From Bifidobacterium asteroides (GTDB lineage Bacteria; Actinomycetota; Actinomycetes; Actinomycetales; Bifidobacteriaceae), in assembly GCF_030758775.1 (NCBI RefSeq), contig NZ_CP132384.1, positions 1,426,001 through 1,490,000 of the forward strand: 64,000 bases of DNA, given 5' to 3'. The notes under the pieces are model-generated. The model saw only the letters and a program-made list of their open reading frames with translations, was not told the origin of the DNA and did no database searches. This document shows, piece by piece, positions 26,273 to 35,505 of this stretch. Position 1 is the first letter of the stretch, and each line of letters begins with the position of its first letter. The position numbers and the translations under genes were made by a program.

Positions 26273-29200
26273 AGCATGCCCCCTCTCCTCAGCAGGCCGA
26301 GGGTCGCATGACGCACCCTGGCCGAGTCCAAGGCCGACTGCGCGTAAGGGTCCTGCACCACATGCTGGTGGAAAGTGACCGGCTGCTCATACACGATCCG
26401 CGGCTCCTGACTGGCTGGCTGTAGCAGGTTCGGGGTGATCGGCGTGGCCTCGTACTTCTGCACGTAGCCTCCGGTCGCATAGCGCTGCCAGTTGATGGCA
26501 TTGAGCATCTCCGTGCCGTACTGGCGCACCGCAGCAGCCCTGATCACGTACTCCCCGTTGGACAGGCGGGCCGGGATGTCATCGCTGGTGCCCGTGCCGG
26601 GGCCGGTGATCAGACCGCCGATGGCACGGCCTGGGACCGCTCCGATGTTGATGTGGAAGGGCTTGCTGAGGATGCTCCCGATGGTGTCCCAGAAACTGTG
26701 TGTATCCGCATCCACGGAAATGTGCTTCCCATCTATATGAGCGTCCTCGACTGCTTTCTTGGCAGACATGAAAGGTCCGTTATCACCGGAGATGAGCCCG
26801 GTCTTCGGCGCTATCTTCCAACCGTTGGCCTCGGCGATCTTGTGCCAGTAGTGGTTGTCTTCGCCCTTGAGCTGGCCGGTCTTGGTGTCGATGGTCGCCC
26901 CGTTGGCCAAGGCGAGCGCCATGTCGTACTGGTGCTTGTCCAAGGTGAGCTTGGAGTGCTTGTCGTCGATCTTCGCTCCGGTCACCTCGCGGATGGCCAT
27001 CATGGCATCCTTGTTCTTTCCTGTAATCTGGATGGTCTTCCCGTCAGGCAGTCCCTTGGCCGCCAAACCCACCTGCTTGAGGGTCTTCGATGCTTCGTCC
27101 TTTATTTTGAGTGGCTTGGCATTGGCTCTCTCGATCTGGTTCACCAGGTCCTTGACCCGTCCCGAGGACAGACCCACCGAGTCAGCGAAAGCTGCGGCGT
27201 CGCCGTCGCTCATGCCCATGGCTTTCGCGTAGTCGATGACCTTCTGCCGGCCCTGCTCCATGACCTGGCTCACCTTGTCGATGCCTTCACCGTTTCGGGC
27301 GTGGGCCTCGGCGCAATCCTGCGCTGCTGTCGCCAGGTCCTTCAGGGCCTTGCGGTTGGCCTGGCCTTTGGGGTTGAACGCGTCCAACGACTTGCCGTTC
27401 TTCTTCACGGCCTCGTCAGCTGCGGACAGGGCCTCCCCCCATTTGGTGTCAGCGTCGAAAGCACCTAGTTTGAAGCCGTAGTACTGTTTCAGCGCATCCA
27501 CGGCCTCGCCCAGCGCAGAGGACTCCTCGTTCACGCCTTTGTTGGAGGCGTTCAGCTGGTTGGCGAGGATGGATGATGCGTCAGCGGCTTTCTGAGTCTG
27601 CTCGGCTGACTGGCCTTGCGCCTGAGCGTGCTGGCCGGCCGCGTCGGCTGCCTTCTTTTCACTCGAGGCCAGCTCATCCTTGCCCTCCTTGTTGCGTTTT
27701 GTCTCTTCCGTGGAATTCTTGTACTCCCGGGTCAGCTGGGAGAGCTTGGTCTGGCCCTCGGTGATGACCCCGTAGTACTGGCTGCCGGACTGCTTGTTGG
27801 CCTCAAGCGCTTTGTTGACCTGGTCTATGGCGGCCTTGTTGCCCTGCACAGCGCGCGTAAAGGTACCTGCGCTGATGCCACAGGCTTTGAGCATGTCATC
27901 AAGGCTCCCAAAGCCAGTGTCCATTCGCTGCACCCAGCCCCAGTCGACGTTTTCGCCCTTGGTGATCATGTCGACGAGCTTTTCGCTGGCGTCCCCGCCT
28001 TCGGCCATAGCCTGGGCAAGCTCATCCTGCGCGGCCTTGGCCTGGGCCGCATGCTTTGCGAAAGTATCAAGCACAGCACCGGCCACGCCAAGGGCGATGC
28101 CCCATTTTCCGCCGAGCAGGTCGACGAGGCCGCTGCCGGCGCTTTTGAGTGCGCCCATGCGCAGGGCGGAGCCGCTGGTGGCGGTGCCCACGCGGCGCAT
28201 CTGCTCCTCATAGGTGAGCGTGGACAGTTTGATCTGCTCCACCGCCGTGCCGAAGTTGCCCATGGCGGCCTGCACGCGCTGCACGGGGTCCACGATCATG
28301 CCGAAGCTGCGGCTCAGCGCGCTGGTGCTTTGCGCCGTCTGTCCGAAGACCTTGTGCAGGCCTACGCCGGCTCCGGCGGCCAGGCCGAGCATGACGACGG
28401 TCTGCTGCACTGGGGCTGGCAGGTCGCCGAACGCGGTCACCAGGCTGGTGACCGACTGGATGACGTTGCGGATGGGCCCGTTGGCCCCGGACCCGATCTT
28501 GATTAAGGAAGTCTCCACCGCGCCGCCGAACTGCTCGACGTCGCCTTTCAGATTGTCGGTCAGTGCAGCGGCCTGTTTGGCGGCGAATCCCTGCTGGTTG
28601 ACCTGCTTCGTGAATTTTGTGACGCCTTCGGCACCCTGCTCGTAGAGGGTGTTGCCCACGCTCATAGCCGCGTTGCTGAAGAGCACGCCCATGGCGTTGG
28701 CCCGCTGTTCGGGGGTGAGGGCTGACAGCTTCTCCTTGAGCTGGCCCGCAAAATTCGCCAATCCCACAAAGTTGCCTTGGCTGTCGTACATGCTGATGCC
28801 CAGCTGTTGCATCTCCGCCTTGGCTGGGCCGGAGGCGCTGGTCAGGCCGATCAGCGCGGATCTGAGCTGCGTGCCCGCGTCGGAGCCGACGATGCCCTGG
28901 GAGGCCATCATGGTGATGGCTCCGGTGGTGTCCTCGATGCTCATGCCCAGCTGGCTGGCGGTCGTGCCCACCATTTTCAGGGCCTCGCCCATGTCGGAGA
29001 CCCCGCCCTGGGCGGTGTTTGCTCCGGCTGCCAGCAGGTCGGCCACATGGCTGGCCTGGTTGCCTTTCAGGCCGAATTCGTTGAGTGCGGAGGCGGTGAG
29101 TTCTGCGGCGTCGGCGACGCCCATCTGGCCGGAGGCTGCCAGGTCGAGCGCCCCGTCCAGGCCTCCCTGGAGGATGTCCGTGGTGCTCACGCCGGCCTTG

Positions 29201-29565
29201 GCGAGCTCGTTGATCGCGTCGGCGGACTCGGTGGCGCTGTACACGGTGCGCGCCCCGGCCTCCAGGGCCGCATCCCTGAGCAGCCCCATGGTAGAGGCGC
29301 TGGCACTCGTATTGGCCTGCACGGCGCTCATCGAGGCATCGAAGTCCATGAAAGCCCTGACGGCTGCCACGCCAATGGCGGCACTCAGAGCGCCCACGCC
29401 CAGGGCCACCTTCTGACCCATGGCAGAGAACCGCTCGCCCTTGCTCATGGGGCGTTCCAGGGCTGTGGACAGCTCCGTGGCCGAGGCCGAGGCGGCCTGC
29501 ATCTTGGCGGTGTAGTCCGTGCTGTCGGCCATGAGCCTGATGACGATGTTTTGGTTGAGCGCCAC
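26269..29565 (-). CDS. Tail tape measure protein (TP901 type)
   Basis: 1098 residues, the longest phage gene. It sets tail length and passes DNA into the host. The TP901 core covers about residues 60-400 (FMDFDASMSAVQANTSAS, AINELAKAGVSTTDILQGG, QGIVGSDAGTQLRSALIGL). Hydrophobic segments follow, then long Ala/Gln/Lys-rich helices and a repeat-like section with LTLDKHQYDMALALANG. GTG 29565 has GGAGGTG. At roughly 1.5 angstrom per residue the tail would be about 165 nm; this is a family rule of thumb. Confidence 0.92.
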   Translation of the reverse strand: MALNQNIVIRLMADSTDYTAKMQAASASATELSTALERPMSKGERFSAMGQKVALGVGALSAAIGVAAVRAFMDFDASMSAVQANTSASASTMGLLRDAALEAGARTVYSATESADAINELAKAGVSTTDILQGGLDGALDLAASGQMGVADAAELTASALNEFGLKGNQASHVADLLAAGANTAQGGVSDMGEALKMVGTTASQLGMSIEDTTGAITMMASQGIVGSDAGTQLRSALIGLTSASGPAKAEMQQLGISMYDSQGNFVGLANFAGQLKEKLSALTPEQRANAMGVLFSNAAMSVGNTLYEQGAEGVTKFTKQVNQQGFAAKQAAALTDNLKGDVEQFGGAVETSLIKIGSGANGPIRNVIQSVTSLVTAFGDLPAPVQQTVVMLGLAAGAGVGLHKVFGQTAQSTSALSRSFGMIVDPVQRVQAAMGNFGTAVEQIKLSTLTYEEQMRRVGTATSGSALRMGALKSAGSGLVDLLGGKWGIALGVAGAVLDTFAKHAAQAKAAQDELAQAMAEGGDASEKLVDMITKGENVDWGWVQRMDTGFGSLDDMLKACGISAGTFTRAVQGNKAAIDQVNKALEANKQSGSQYYGVITEGQTKLSQLTREYKNSTEETKRNKEGKDELASSEKKAADAAGQHAQAQGQSAEQTQKAADASSILANQLNASNKGVNEESSALGEAVDALKQYYGFKLGAFDADTKWGEALSAADEAVKKNGKSLDAFNPKGQANRKALKDLATAAQDCAEAHARNGEGIDKVSQVMEQGRQKVIDYAKAMGMSDGDAAAFADSVGLSSGRVKDLVNQIERANAKPLKIKDEASKTLKQVGLAAKGLPDGKTIQITGKNKDAMMAIREVTGAKIDDKHSKLTLDKHQYDMALALANGATIDTKTGQLKGEDNHYWHKIAEANGWKIAPKTGLISGDNGPFMSAKKAVEDAHIDGKHISVDADTHSFWDTIGSILSKPFHINIGAVPGRAIGGLITGPGTGTSDDIPARLSNGEYVIRAAAVRQYGTEMLNAINWQRYATGGYVQKYEATPITPNLLQPASQEPRIVYEQPVTFHQHVVQDPYAQSALDSARVRHATLGLLRRGGML

Positions 29566-29580
29566 GATGCACCTCCGCGG

Positions 29581-30413
29581 TTATCTGGGGTTGAGTCTGG
29601 TGGTCTGTGAGTTGGGGGCCTCCACCGTGCCCGACTGAGCGAACCGGTCCATGGCCAGTTCGCGCATCCGCCCCACGTAGCAGGTGTCCACGGCAGCGTC
29701 CTTGAAGACGGTGGCGACGGCGACCTGGTCGTGGCAGAAGCTGATGTCCATGCCGCATACGGGGCACTTGTGGGCCCGCTCGTACGTGTCCAGGGCCATC
29801 ATCCAGTCGCGCTCGTATTCGTCCCATTCGACCGGGTCGTCGGGGGTGGGCTGCCAGCCGAGCCAGCGCTTGTAGGAGATGCCCAGGCTGCGGGCCACGC
29901 GCAGCTGGGCCAGGACATCGGGATGTTGCGCGAGCCAGTCCGCTAGCCGATCAGGTCGCGCACCGCTTTTGGGAGCGCATCTATGGGCGTGTTAAGCGTC
30001 TGGATGGTCTGGATCAGGTCGGCCACCTGGATGTCGGTCAGCGAGCCCATCAGCCCGGCCAGGTCCTCCCCGCCCAGGTCGATGTCCTCACCGTCCTTGT
30101 AGCGGGCTTTGACCAGCATGCGGGGCACCGCGTCGGCGACCATGCCCTGCAGGTCCTTGACGGCCCGGTCGCCCTTGACCTGCGTGTGGTCGATGACGAT
30201 GGCGTTCCAGGGGCTGGAGGGCAGGCCCCGGAGGGTGAGCACCAGGGTGCTTTTGTCCAGGTCCTTGACCATGCCGGCCAGACGCTCCTTGTCCTTTTTG
30301 TTTGGCTTGTCCTGGCTGTTGATCCGGTTGCTCAGGTCGATGATGTCGCTCATCAGCTGCAGGTCGGTGACGATCTCCACGTCCTTGGTGATGGGTTTGA
30401 CGGCGATAGGCAT
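29581..30413 (-). CDS. Tail assembly chaperone, long frameshift product (gpGT type)
   Basis: The short chaperone frame (29943-30413) runs into a second open frame ending at 29581 by a -1 shift at CCCAAAA (29973-29967). After the shift the product reads SGARPDRLADWLAQHPDVLA and then continues to a C-terminal region with CPVCGMDISFCHD, a possible zinc site. No independent ribosome site suits the second frame, whose only early start is a GTG at 29898. The long form binds the tape measure during tail assembly in the lambda model. Confidence 0.85.
29943..30413 (-). CDS. Tail assembly chaperone, short product (gpG type)
   Basis: 156 residues from ATG 30413 (AGGAGCACGC before it). Acidic and helical, with KDLDKSTLVLTLRGLPSSPWNAIVIDH and the end DALPKAVRDLIG. 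It lies between the major tail protein and tape measure genes, the classical place. The slippery site is near its 3' end. Confidence 0.85.
   Translation of the reverse strand: MPIAVKPITKDVEIVTDLQLMSDIIDLSNRINSQDKPNKKDKERLAGMVKDLDKSTLVLTLRGLPSSPWNAIVIDHTQVKGDRAVKDLQGMVADAVPRMLVKARYKDGEDIDLGGEDLAGLMGSLTDIQVADLIQTIQTLNTPIDALPKAVRDLIG
29967..29973 (-). other. Slippery heptamer for -1 frameshifting
   Basis: C CCA AAA in the zero frame, a canonical X XXY YYZ site, lies 22 bases before the short-frame stop. Confidence 0.85.
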
Positions 30414-30461
30414 GCGTGCTCCTAAAAGATAAGTGGCGTGCTCCAGGGAACGGTTGCGAGA

Positions 30462-30496
30462 TCCCCGCATGGCCGGAGCACAGGGTCATGCGGGGA
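30462..30496 (-). other. Perfect 10-bp hairpin between major tail and chaperone genes
   Basis: TCCCCGCATG and CATGCGGGGA form a perfect stem with a 15-base loop but no T run. It may lower expression downstream of the highly expressed major tail gene. Confidence 0.5.
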
Positions 30497-30508
30497 AGCA
30501 TCATTTGG

Positions 30509-31087
30509 TCAGGCCGTGACGGTGGCGGTCTCGTCCTGGGATCCGGGCGCGACCGAGAAGCTGATGGTGCTCATCATGCGGGCGTTGTCCGCGTGGGCCA
30601 CGGGGGTGGCGATGCCGATCACGGTTTTGAAAACCGACACCTTCTGGCCGGCCTTGTATGCGGCCTGGCCTGCGCCACGGCGGCGCACCAGATACCCCTT
30701 GGTCCCCTTGACCAGGGTCTCTATGGCCGCGTTGGCATAGCCCTCGTTGTTGACGTTGTTGATCACCTGCAGGGACCCGCCGTCGTACTTTTCGGCTCCC
30801 GGGATCTCGCCCACGTCGGCGGAGGCTTCGCGGTCGTCCTTGATGGACTCCTGCGTGTGGTTGAGCTTCCATCCGGTCGAGGTCAGGTAGGCGGAGACGT
30901 TCAGGTTCCCTTCGGCGTTGAGCTCGGCCTCGGTGGGCTTGGTCATGTCCTTGATGCTTCCGTGGCCGGGGACGAAGGTGGTCAGGATATTGCCGTCCTC
31001 GAGGATCGCGGCAGGCAGGCCAGTCTCCTCGTTCACCGCAGGAGTGGTCGGCGTGGTGTTTTCATTGGTATCAGTGGTGTCTGGCAT
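30509..31087 (-). CDS. Major tail protein
   Basis: 192 residues, acidic N terminus, then the tail-tube pattern (PAAILEDGNILTTFVPGHGS, NVSAYLTSTGWKLNHTQES, VGEIPGAEKYDGGSLQVI, KGTKGYLVRRRG). Placed between head-tail joining genes and the tail chaperone. GGAGGCACCC precedes the ATG. A terminator lies just upstream, so it may have its own promoter. Confidence 0.8.
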   Translation of the reverse strand: MPDTTDTNENTTPTTPAVNEETGLPAAILEDGNILTTFVPGHGSIKDMTKPTEAELNAEGNLNVSAYLTSTGWKLNHTQESIKDDREASADVGEIPGAEKYDGGSLQVINNVNNEGYANAAIETLVKGTKGYLVRRRGAGQAAYKAGQKVSVFKTVIGIATPVAHADNARMMSTISFSVAPGSQDETATVTA

Positions 31088-31125
31088 GGGTGCCTCCGAA
31101 TCATGGTTGTTGGGTTTAAATATGG

Positions 31126-31148
31126 AAAAGCCCCGCGGATAGGCGGGG
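31126..31148 (-). terminator. Terminator after head-tail joining genes
   Basis: Minus-strand stem CCCCGC/GCGGGG with a six-base loop followed by CTTTTCC, 11 bases downstream of the tail-terminator gene and before the major tail gene. Confidence 0.65.
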
Positions 31149-31158
31149 TGAATGCAAG

Positions 31159-31554
31159 TCAGCTGGTCCAGGCGAAGCGCCAGGTGAGCACGCGCATCAA
31201 GAAAGGAACGGATGTCTTTGGGTCGGTGAGCTCGGCCGCGTACAGGCCGGAATCCTGGTCGGGGATCAGCCTGCTGGTCCTCCGGTCGGCGGGCTTGGCA
31301 CCGTCCAGGGCGGCTTTGAGCCGGTCCATGGCGATGCTGATGCCGTCGCCCTGGCGGCCGACGACGCGGATGTCGAGCACCCCGTCGTGGGAGACGGCAT
31401 GCAGATCCTCCGCTCCGCTGCGCCCGGTCTCGGAGACGCGCACCACCACCCAGGGCGGGCTCTGCCCGGTGGCCACGTCCTCATACACCTTCCACCCGGG
31501 CATGTCCGGCACCAGGGCCATGACGGCTTTCCTGACCTCCACGGTCCGGCTCAT
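31159..31554 (-). CDS. Tail terminator-like protein
   Basis: 131 residues (VRKAVMALVPDMPGWKVYED, PPWVVVRVSETGRSGAED, LDIRVVGRQGD), the size and position of the protein that caps the tail tube at the neck. Its ATG overlaps the stop of the preceding gene as ATGA. Confidence 0.65.
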   Translation of the reverse strand: MSRTVEVRKAVMALVPDMPGWKVYEDVATGQSPPWVVVRVSETGRSGAEDLHAVSHDGVLDIRVVGRQGDGISIAMDRLKAALDGAKPADRRTSRLIPDQDSGLYAAELTDPKTSVPFLMRVLTWRFAWTS

Positions 31555-31922
31555 AGCTTGGTCGCCGCCTCTCTGACATACCGGGCGGTCGGCTCCAGCT
31601 CGTCAGCGCCATGCTCGTAAAACCGGTGGTGACCGCCGCCCCGGCTGGTGCCGAAGAAGGCGAGGTTGGCCAGGCTGGATGCGCCGCCCTGCTCGGGGCC
31701 GATGTCCGCCTCCACGACCGGGCCCCGCTCCTGCATGTCGTAGTGGATGCGGATGCGGCGGAAGGCATGGTTGCCGGAGGATTGCAGGTCCTCGCTCACG
31801 CTCTGCTTGATGTTCTGCGCCCCGTGCTTGACCGCGGCTGCGACCAGCGCCTGGTTGCGCAGGGGCACGGCGGCGAGCGCCTTGGCCAGGTCCCCGACCT
31901 GGCTCACATCGATGGTCGGCAT
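31551..31922 (-). CDS. HK97 gp10-like tail completion protein
   Basis: 123 residues with the HK97 gp10 pattern: KHGAQNIKQSVSEDLQSSG near residue 33, VVEADIGPEQGGASSLANLAFFGTS, and HHRFYEHGADELEP. It acts in head-tail joining. GAGGACTGAC precedes the ATG. Confidence 0.75.
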   Translation of the reverse strand: MPTIDVSQVGDLAKALAAVPLRNQALVAAAVKHGAQNIKQSVSEDLQSSGNHAFRRIRIHYDMQERGPVVEADIGPEQGGASSLANLAFFGTSRGGGHHRFYEHGADELEPTARYVREAATKL

Positions 31923-31923
31923 G

Positions 31924-32358
31924 TCAGTCCTCCTCGGGTATCTCCTGCACGTTCCACCGTCTGGCCGTCGCCAGGGTCTTCTCGGATTGCATGTTGACCA
32001 GGCGCATGCACCTGCCCATCAGGTCCGGGTCATTGGAGTCGACCACCTGGGCCACGTCCTTTTCACGCAGTCCTGTGGCGCTGATGGGCAGGTGCAGGTA
32101 GAGGCTCCATTCGAGGACGAGCCCGCCCGCGTTGGAGGAGTCACCGGAAGCGGTGGTTGTCTGGGAGGCCATGCCCCCGGAGGTCTGCACCTTGCCCGGC
32201 CCCTCGTACAGGACCTCCCCGGTTGGGGTTTCCGCCCCCGTGACGGGGTCGACAGCTGGCTTTCCGGGCCGGGTGATGCGGATGGTGTCGGTCATGAGGC
32301 TTTCGGCTGCGCGTCTGAGCCTGGGCAGGCTGGCGGCGATCATGCTTGCTGGGTCCAT
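31924..32358 (-). CDS. Head closure-like protein (DUF6093 type)
   Basis: 144 residues (ESLMTDTIRITRPGKPAVDPVTGAETPTG, YEGPGKVQTSGG, LEWSLYLHLPISATGLREKD) of a small beta-rich family common in actinophage neck modules. GGAGGCCGGC precedes the ATG. Lies between the connector and gp10-like genes. Confidence 0.65.
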   Translation of the reverse strand: MDPASMIAASLPRLRRAAESLMTDTIRITRPGKPAVDPVTGAETPTGEVLYEGPGKVQTSGGMASQTTTASGDSSNAGGLVLEWSLYLHLPISATGLREKDVAQVVDSNDPDLMGRCMRLVNMQSEKTLATARRWNVQEIPEED

Positions 32359-32370
32359 GCCGGCCTCCTG

Positions 32371-32826
32371 TCAGGCGTAGGGGTATGAGGGCAGGGGCAC
32401 GTATACGGGGTCCATTTGGGCCTGGATGCTGTTCCTGCCTGTGTTGTCGATGCGGAGGAGCTGCTCCCATTCCTCGTCGAGGATGATGATCTCTCCGGTG
32501 GAGCGGGTCGAGTCGATGGTCTGCTGGATGTTGCCGTCGTCGACCTGGGTCATGACGGAGCGCAGGCCCTCGGGGTTGAGGGCCTTGCGTTCCACGGCGC
32601 TGACGAGCACGTCCTTGACGGTGTCCTGATAGGCGGGGTCCTGGCTGGCCCACTCGTCCAGGAGGGGAACGCGGGAGCGGACCTTCCTTTCGGCCTTGTC
32701 GAGCCAGTATTGCATCTGCCGGCCTTCGGTCCCGTCCTGGTCGATGCTTCTGCCCAGGGCGGTTGCCACGTCCTGGACTTCCGCATACTTCGCGTGCCGC
32801 TGCTTGTCGTCGCCTGCCATGGTCAC
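32371..32826 (-). CDS. Head-tail connector protein
   Basis: 151 residues, helical at the N terminus (DVATALGRSIDQDG, WLDKAERKVRSRVPLLDEW) and characteristic of the first connector after the capsid gene. GTG 32826 overlaps the capsid stop as GTGA; ATG 32820 is an alternative. Confidence 0.7.
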   Translation of the reverse strand: MTMAGDDKQRHAKYAEVQDVATALGRSIDQDGTEGRQMQYWLDKAERKVRSRVPLLDEWASQDPAYQDTVKDVLVSAVERKALNPEGLRSVMTQVDDGNIQQTIDSTRSTGEIIILDEEWEQLLRIDNTGRNSIQAQMDPVYVPLPSYPYA

Positions 32827-33815
32827 TTGTTTGCGGGCTTGGCGCCGGCCATGACCTTGACGCCGCGCAGGACGGCGGCGGCCTTGGTGGCCTTCAGGCA
32901 GACGGCCACGGGCCCCAGCTCGACCTCGCCGGACTTGACGGCCTTGGCGGTGCTGAAGTCGGGCAGCCAGGTCTTGACCAGCTGGCCTCCGGCGGTGCTG
33001 ACCGCGTGGAAGCCGTCCAGGCCGACCCGGTAGGCGTACACGCTGGTGGTGCCGTCGGCGGCCACGGGGATGATCGGGTCGTTGGTGCCGGCCTTGGCGC
33101 CGGCGTCCACGAGGGTGATGCCTCCGTAGGTCTCCCTGGTGATGGGCCGCCCGTTGGCGCCAACCAGGTCATCGACCGGGCTGCGGGTCCAGGCGCTGGA
33201 GCGTCGGGCAGCGGCGCGGATCTTGGCCAGGGCCTTCTCGTTGCCGACCAGCACGGTGGGGGTGCCGTCCAAGAGGGAGAGGAACTCGTCCAGGCTGTCC
33301 AGGATGTTGAAGCCGGAATCGCTCATGTCGGTCCAGTCGGGCTTGCTGTCCGTGTCCTCGGTGGAGGAGCCGGTCAGTGCCTTGTCCAGGCCGTCGAAGC
33401 TGTTTTCGTTCTTGGTCTGGTCGCCGTTGATGACGGTGTCCTCGAAGAGGGTAGTGGTGGCCTTGATCTTCTGGATCAGGTTCTGGGTGACCGCTCCGGA
33501 TGCGGCTGGCCCGAGGCCGGCGATGACCCGGTCCACCTCGAAGGCGCCGCCCAGGACGGCCAGGTCGACGCTCTTCTTCTCGGTCTTGACCTCCTGCGGC
33601 TCGTACTCGCTGTTCAGGGCGCGGAAGGCGGCGGTGGGCTGCGTGGTCTGCCGACGGTAGGAGTAGGTGAGCGTCGCCCCGCCGCCTGCCGGGTTGACGA
33701 CGTCGTCGAAGATGAGGGAGTCGAGGATCTCGGAGTTCTTTCGGAACTCGTCGATGACCATGGGGTCGTAGTCCTCGAGCGTGTTGTTCTTGGCTTCCGC
33801 CAGTGTGACTGCCAT
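32823..33815 (-). CDS. Major capsid protein (HK97 fold)
   Basis: 330 residues. The N-terminal arm (AVTLAEAKNNTLEDYDPMVI), the E-loop-like stretch VVNPAGGGATLTYSYRRQ, a P-domain helix (GAVTQNLIQKIKATTTLFED) and the C-terminal A-domain with YGGITLVDAGAK fit actinophage capsids. Strong AAGGAG site. The scaffold gene lies directly upstream. Confidence 0.85.
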   Translation of the reverse strand: MAVTLAEAKNNTLEDYDPMVIDEFRKNSEILDSLIFDDVVNPAGGGATLTYSYRRQTTQPTAAFRALNSEYEPQEVKTEKKSVDLAVLGGAFEVDRVIAGLGPAASGAVTQNLIQKIKATTTLFEDTVINGDQTKNENSFDGLDKALTGSSTEDTDSKPDWTDMSDSGFNILDSLDEFLSLLDGTPTVLVGNEKALAKIRAAARRSSAWTRSPVDDLVGANGRPITRETYGGITLVDAGAKAGTNDPIIPVAADGTTSVYAYRVGLDGFHAVSTAGGQLVKTWLPDFSTAKAVKSGEVELGPVAVCLKATKAAAVLRGVKVMAGAKPANK

Positions 33816-33836
33816 ACGGATTCTCCTTAGTGGGTT

Positions 33837-34412
33837 TTACTGCTTGTAGTGTCCGGCGATGGCCTCGGCCAGGTTCGCGGGTTTGGGGCCTCCGCCCATG
33901 CCCTGGCTCTTGTCGGGCTTGGGTGCCGGAGGCTTGTGGTCGGCTGTGCTGATCAGGGCGGAGAGCTCCTCGGCGTCCTTGGCCATCTCCTCGGCGGTCT
34001 CCCCGCGCAGCCTGGTGGCGAGCTTGAGGGGGATGCTCTTGGAGGCGGCCACCTCGTACTGCGTGGCTTTGCGCCGGCTGGCCTCGGCGTCATGCTGGAG
34101 CTGTTCGAGCTTTTCGGCCTGCTTCTGCTCCTCGCTCTTGTCGCGGTCCTGGTATTCCTTGAGCTTGGCTTCCAGTTCGGCCGCCCTGGCCTTCGCGGCC
34201 TTGGCTGCCTGGCGTTCGGCCTCCAGGGCCTTCTTGCCGCCTTCGCCCAGCGGCTCGTCGCCCTGACCATGCTCCGGACCTTGATTGCCGGCCTGGCCTT
34301 GGGTCTGCGGGTCCGGGTCGCCCGTCCCCTGCCCTTCGGCGTCCGGCTGGTCGATGGTGCGTATCCGCATCCAGTACAGGTCGCGCATTCGCATCCATTT
34401 GAGGTTGTGCAT
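33837..34412 (-). CDS. Capsid scaffolding protein
   Basis: 191 residues, hydrophilic. A Gln/Gly-rich N-terminal third is followed by a coiled coil from residue 60 to 125 (KKALEAERQAAKAAKARAAE region) and a C-terminal part with GLPKPANLAEA-like ending (KPANLAEAIAGHYKQ), the usual layout of scaffolds. AAGGAG precedes the ATG. Confidence 0.8.
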   Translation of the reverse strand: MHNLKWMRMRDLYWMRIRTIDQPDAEGQGTGDPDPQTQGQAGNQGPEHGQGDEPLGEGGKKALEAERQAAKAAKARAAELEAKLKEYQDRDKSEEQKQAEKLEQLQHDAEASRRKATQYEVAASKSIPLKLATRLRGETAEEMAKDAEELSALISTADHKPPAPKPDKSQGMGGGPKPANLAEAIAGHYKQ

Positions 34413-34488
34413 CGTTTCTCCTTGCTGTTGCCATGTCGCATGGCTGCGCCGGACGCCTCGCGCGACCGGTGAAAATCCTGTTTGTCGG

Positions 34489-35505
34489 CTAGTTGAGCCA
34501 GCCGTAGTTGTGCAGAAGCCGGAGCGCCTTGTCGTGGTCGCTGCCGGCTATCTGGTAGATGGTCTCGGGCATGAGCCTGGGCCTGTCCACCCGCGTGGAA
34601 CGGCCTCCGGCTTTGACGAAGTCCTTCGCGTAGCCGGCGTCGATCATCCGGTGTGAGGCGTAGCCGCGCCTGGTGGTGGATTCGGTGGTGTATTTGATGC
34701 GCCGGTCCCAGGCCTGGGCGGCGCTGACGCTGCCCTTGCGCCGGTAGGCGTTGACCAGGGCGTTCAGATCGGCCCCGTCACGGTAGGCGCGCGCGTTGGC
34801 CCGGCTGCCCAGCGTCCTGGCCAGCTGCCTGTCGTCCAGCCGGTCCAGCCAGGCCCTGGGGTCGGCGCAGGCGTTGTCGGGCATGCGGGTGGCGTACACG
34901 GCGATGCAGTCGCATCTAGGGTGGCGTTCGAAGGCCTTGGCGCCGCTGGGCTGTCCGGCGAGGATGACGCACCGGCCGCATGAGGGCGGGGTGAGCGCCC
35001 GCACCCAGACGGCCGTGTGGCGCCGGCTGCGTGCGGCCATGGCCGATGCGGACCGGGAGGTGTCGGCCAGGATGGTCCTGGCCCGCTGCTGCAGCTGGTC
35101 CTCGATGATCTTCAGGGCGATCTGCTCGTCCAGGCCTTTTTTGACGGCCTGCTTGCCGGCGACGACCGCCCCCCACATATCGTCCAGGGTGTCGTAGCCG
35201 GCCCCGTCCACGCCCACCCACTGGCGGGGGTCGACCGGGTACTGCGCGTACAGGGGGTGTCCGTCCAGCTCGCGCATGGCTTCCGGCGTGGCGGCTGCGG
35301 AGTCGGCTGCCGTGGCCTGCTGCGCCTGGTCCAGCGAGGCGAACAGGGCCGGCATGATGGCCGCGTAGGAGTCGGCGAAGTCACTGCCGGCGTTGGCCCG
35401 CCACAGGAGCGTGATCCTTCTGGCCAGCCGGTTGCTGCGTTTTCGGAGTCTTCTGGCCTGTCTGACCGCCGTCTGGGGCAGGTCCTGCCCCACCATGGTC
35501 CTCAT
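34489..35505 (-). CDS. Minor head protein (MuF / VG15 type)
   Basis: 338 residues. The Cys/His cluster PPSCGRCVILAGQPSGAKAF followed by HPRCDCIAVY (about residues 168-205) is typical of MuF-like head proteins of Gram-positive phages, which are packaged near the portal. ATG 35505 with GGGGAGG lies inside the portal gene, giving a 125-base overlap. Confidence 0.8.
   Translation of the reverse strand: MRTMVGQDLPQTAVRQARRLRKRSNRLARRITLLWRANAGSDFADSYAAIMPALFASLDQAQQATAADSAAATPEAMRELDGHPLYAQYPVDPRQWVGVDGAGYDTLDDMWGAVVAGKQAVKKGLDEQIALKIIEDQLQQRARTILADTSRSASAMAARSRRHTAVWVRALTPPSCGRCVILAGQPSGAKAFERHPRCDCIAVYATRMPDNACADPRAWLDRLDDRQLARTLGSRANARAYRDGADLNALVNAYRRKGSVSAAQAWDRRIKYTTESTTRRGYASHRMIDAGYAKDFVKAGGRSTRVDRPRLMPETIYQIAGSDHDKALRLLHNYGWLN

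Noticed and set aside
27616-29610. Rightward frames opposite the tape measure gene
   Set aside because: The tape measure reading is unmistakable, and these frames mirror its Ala-rich codons.
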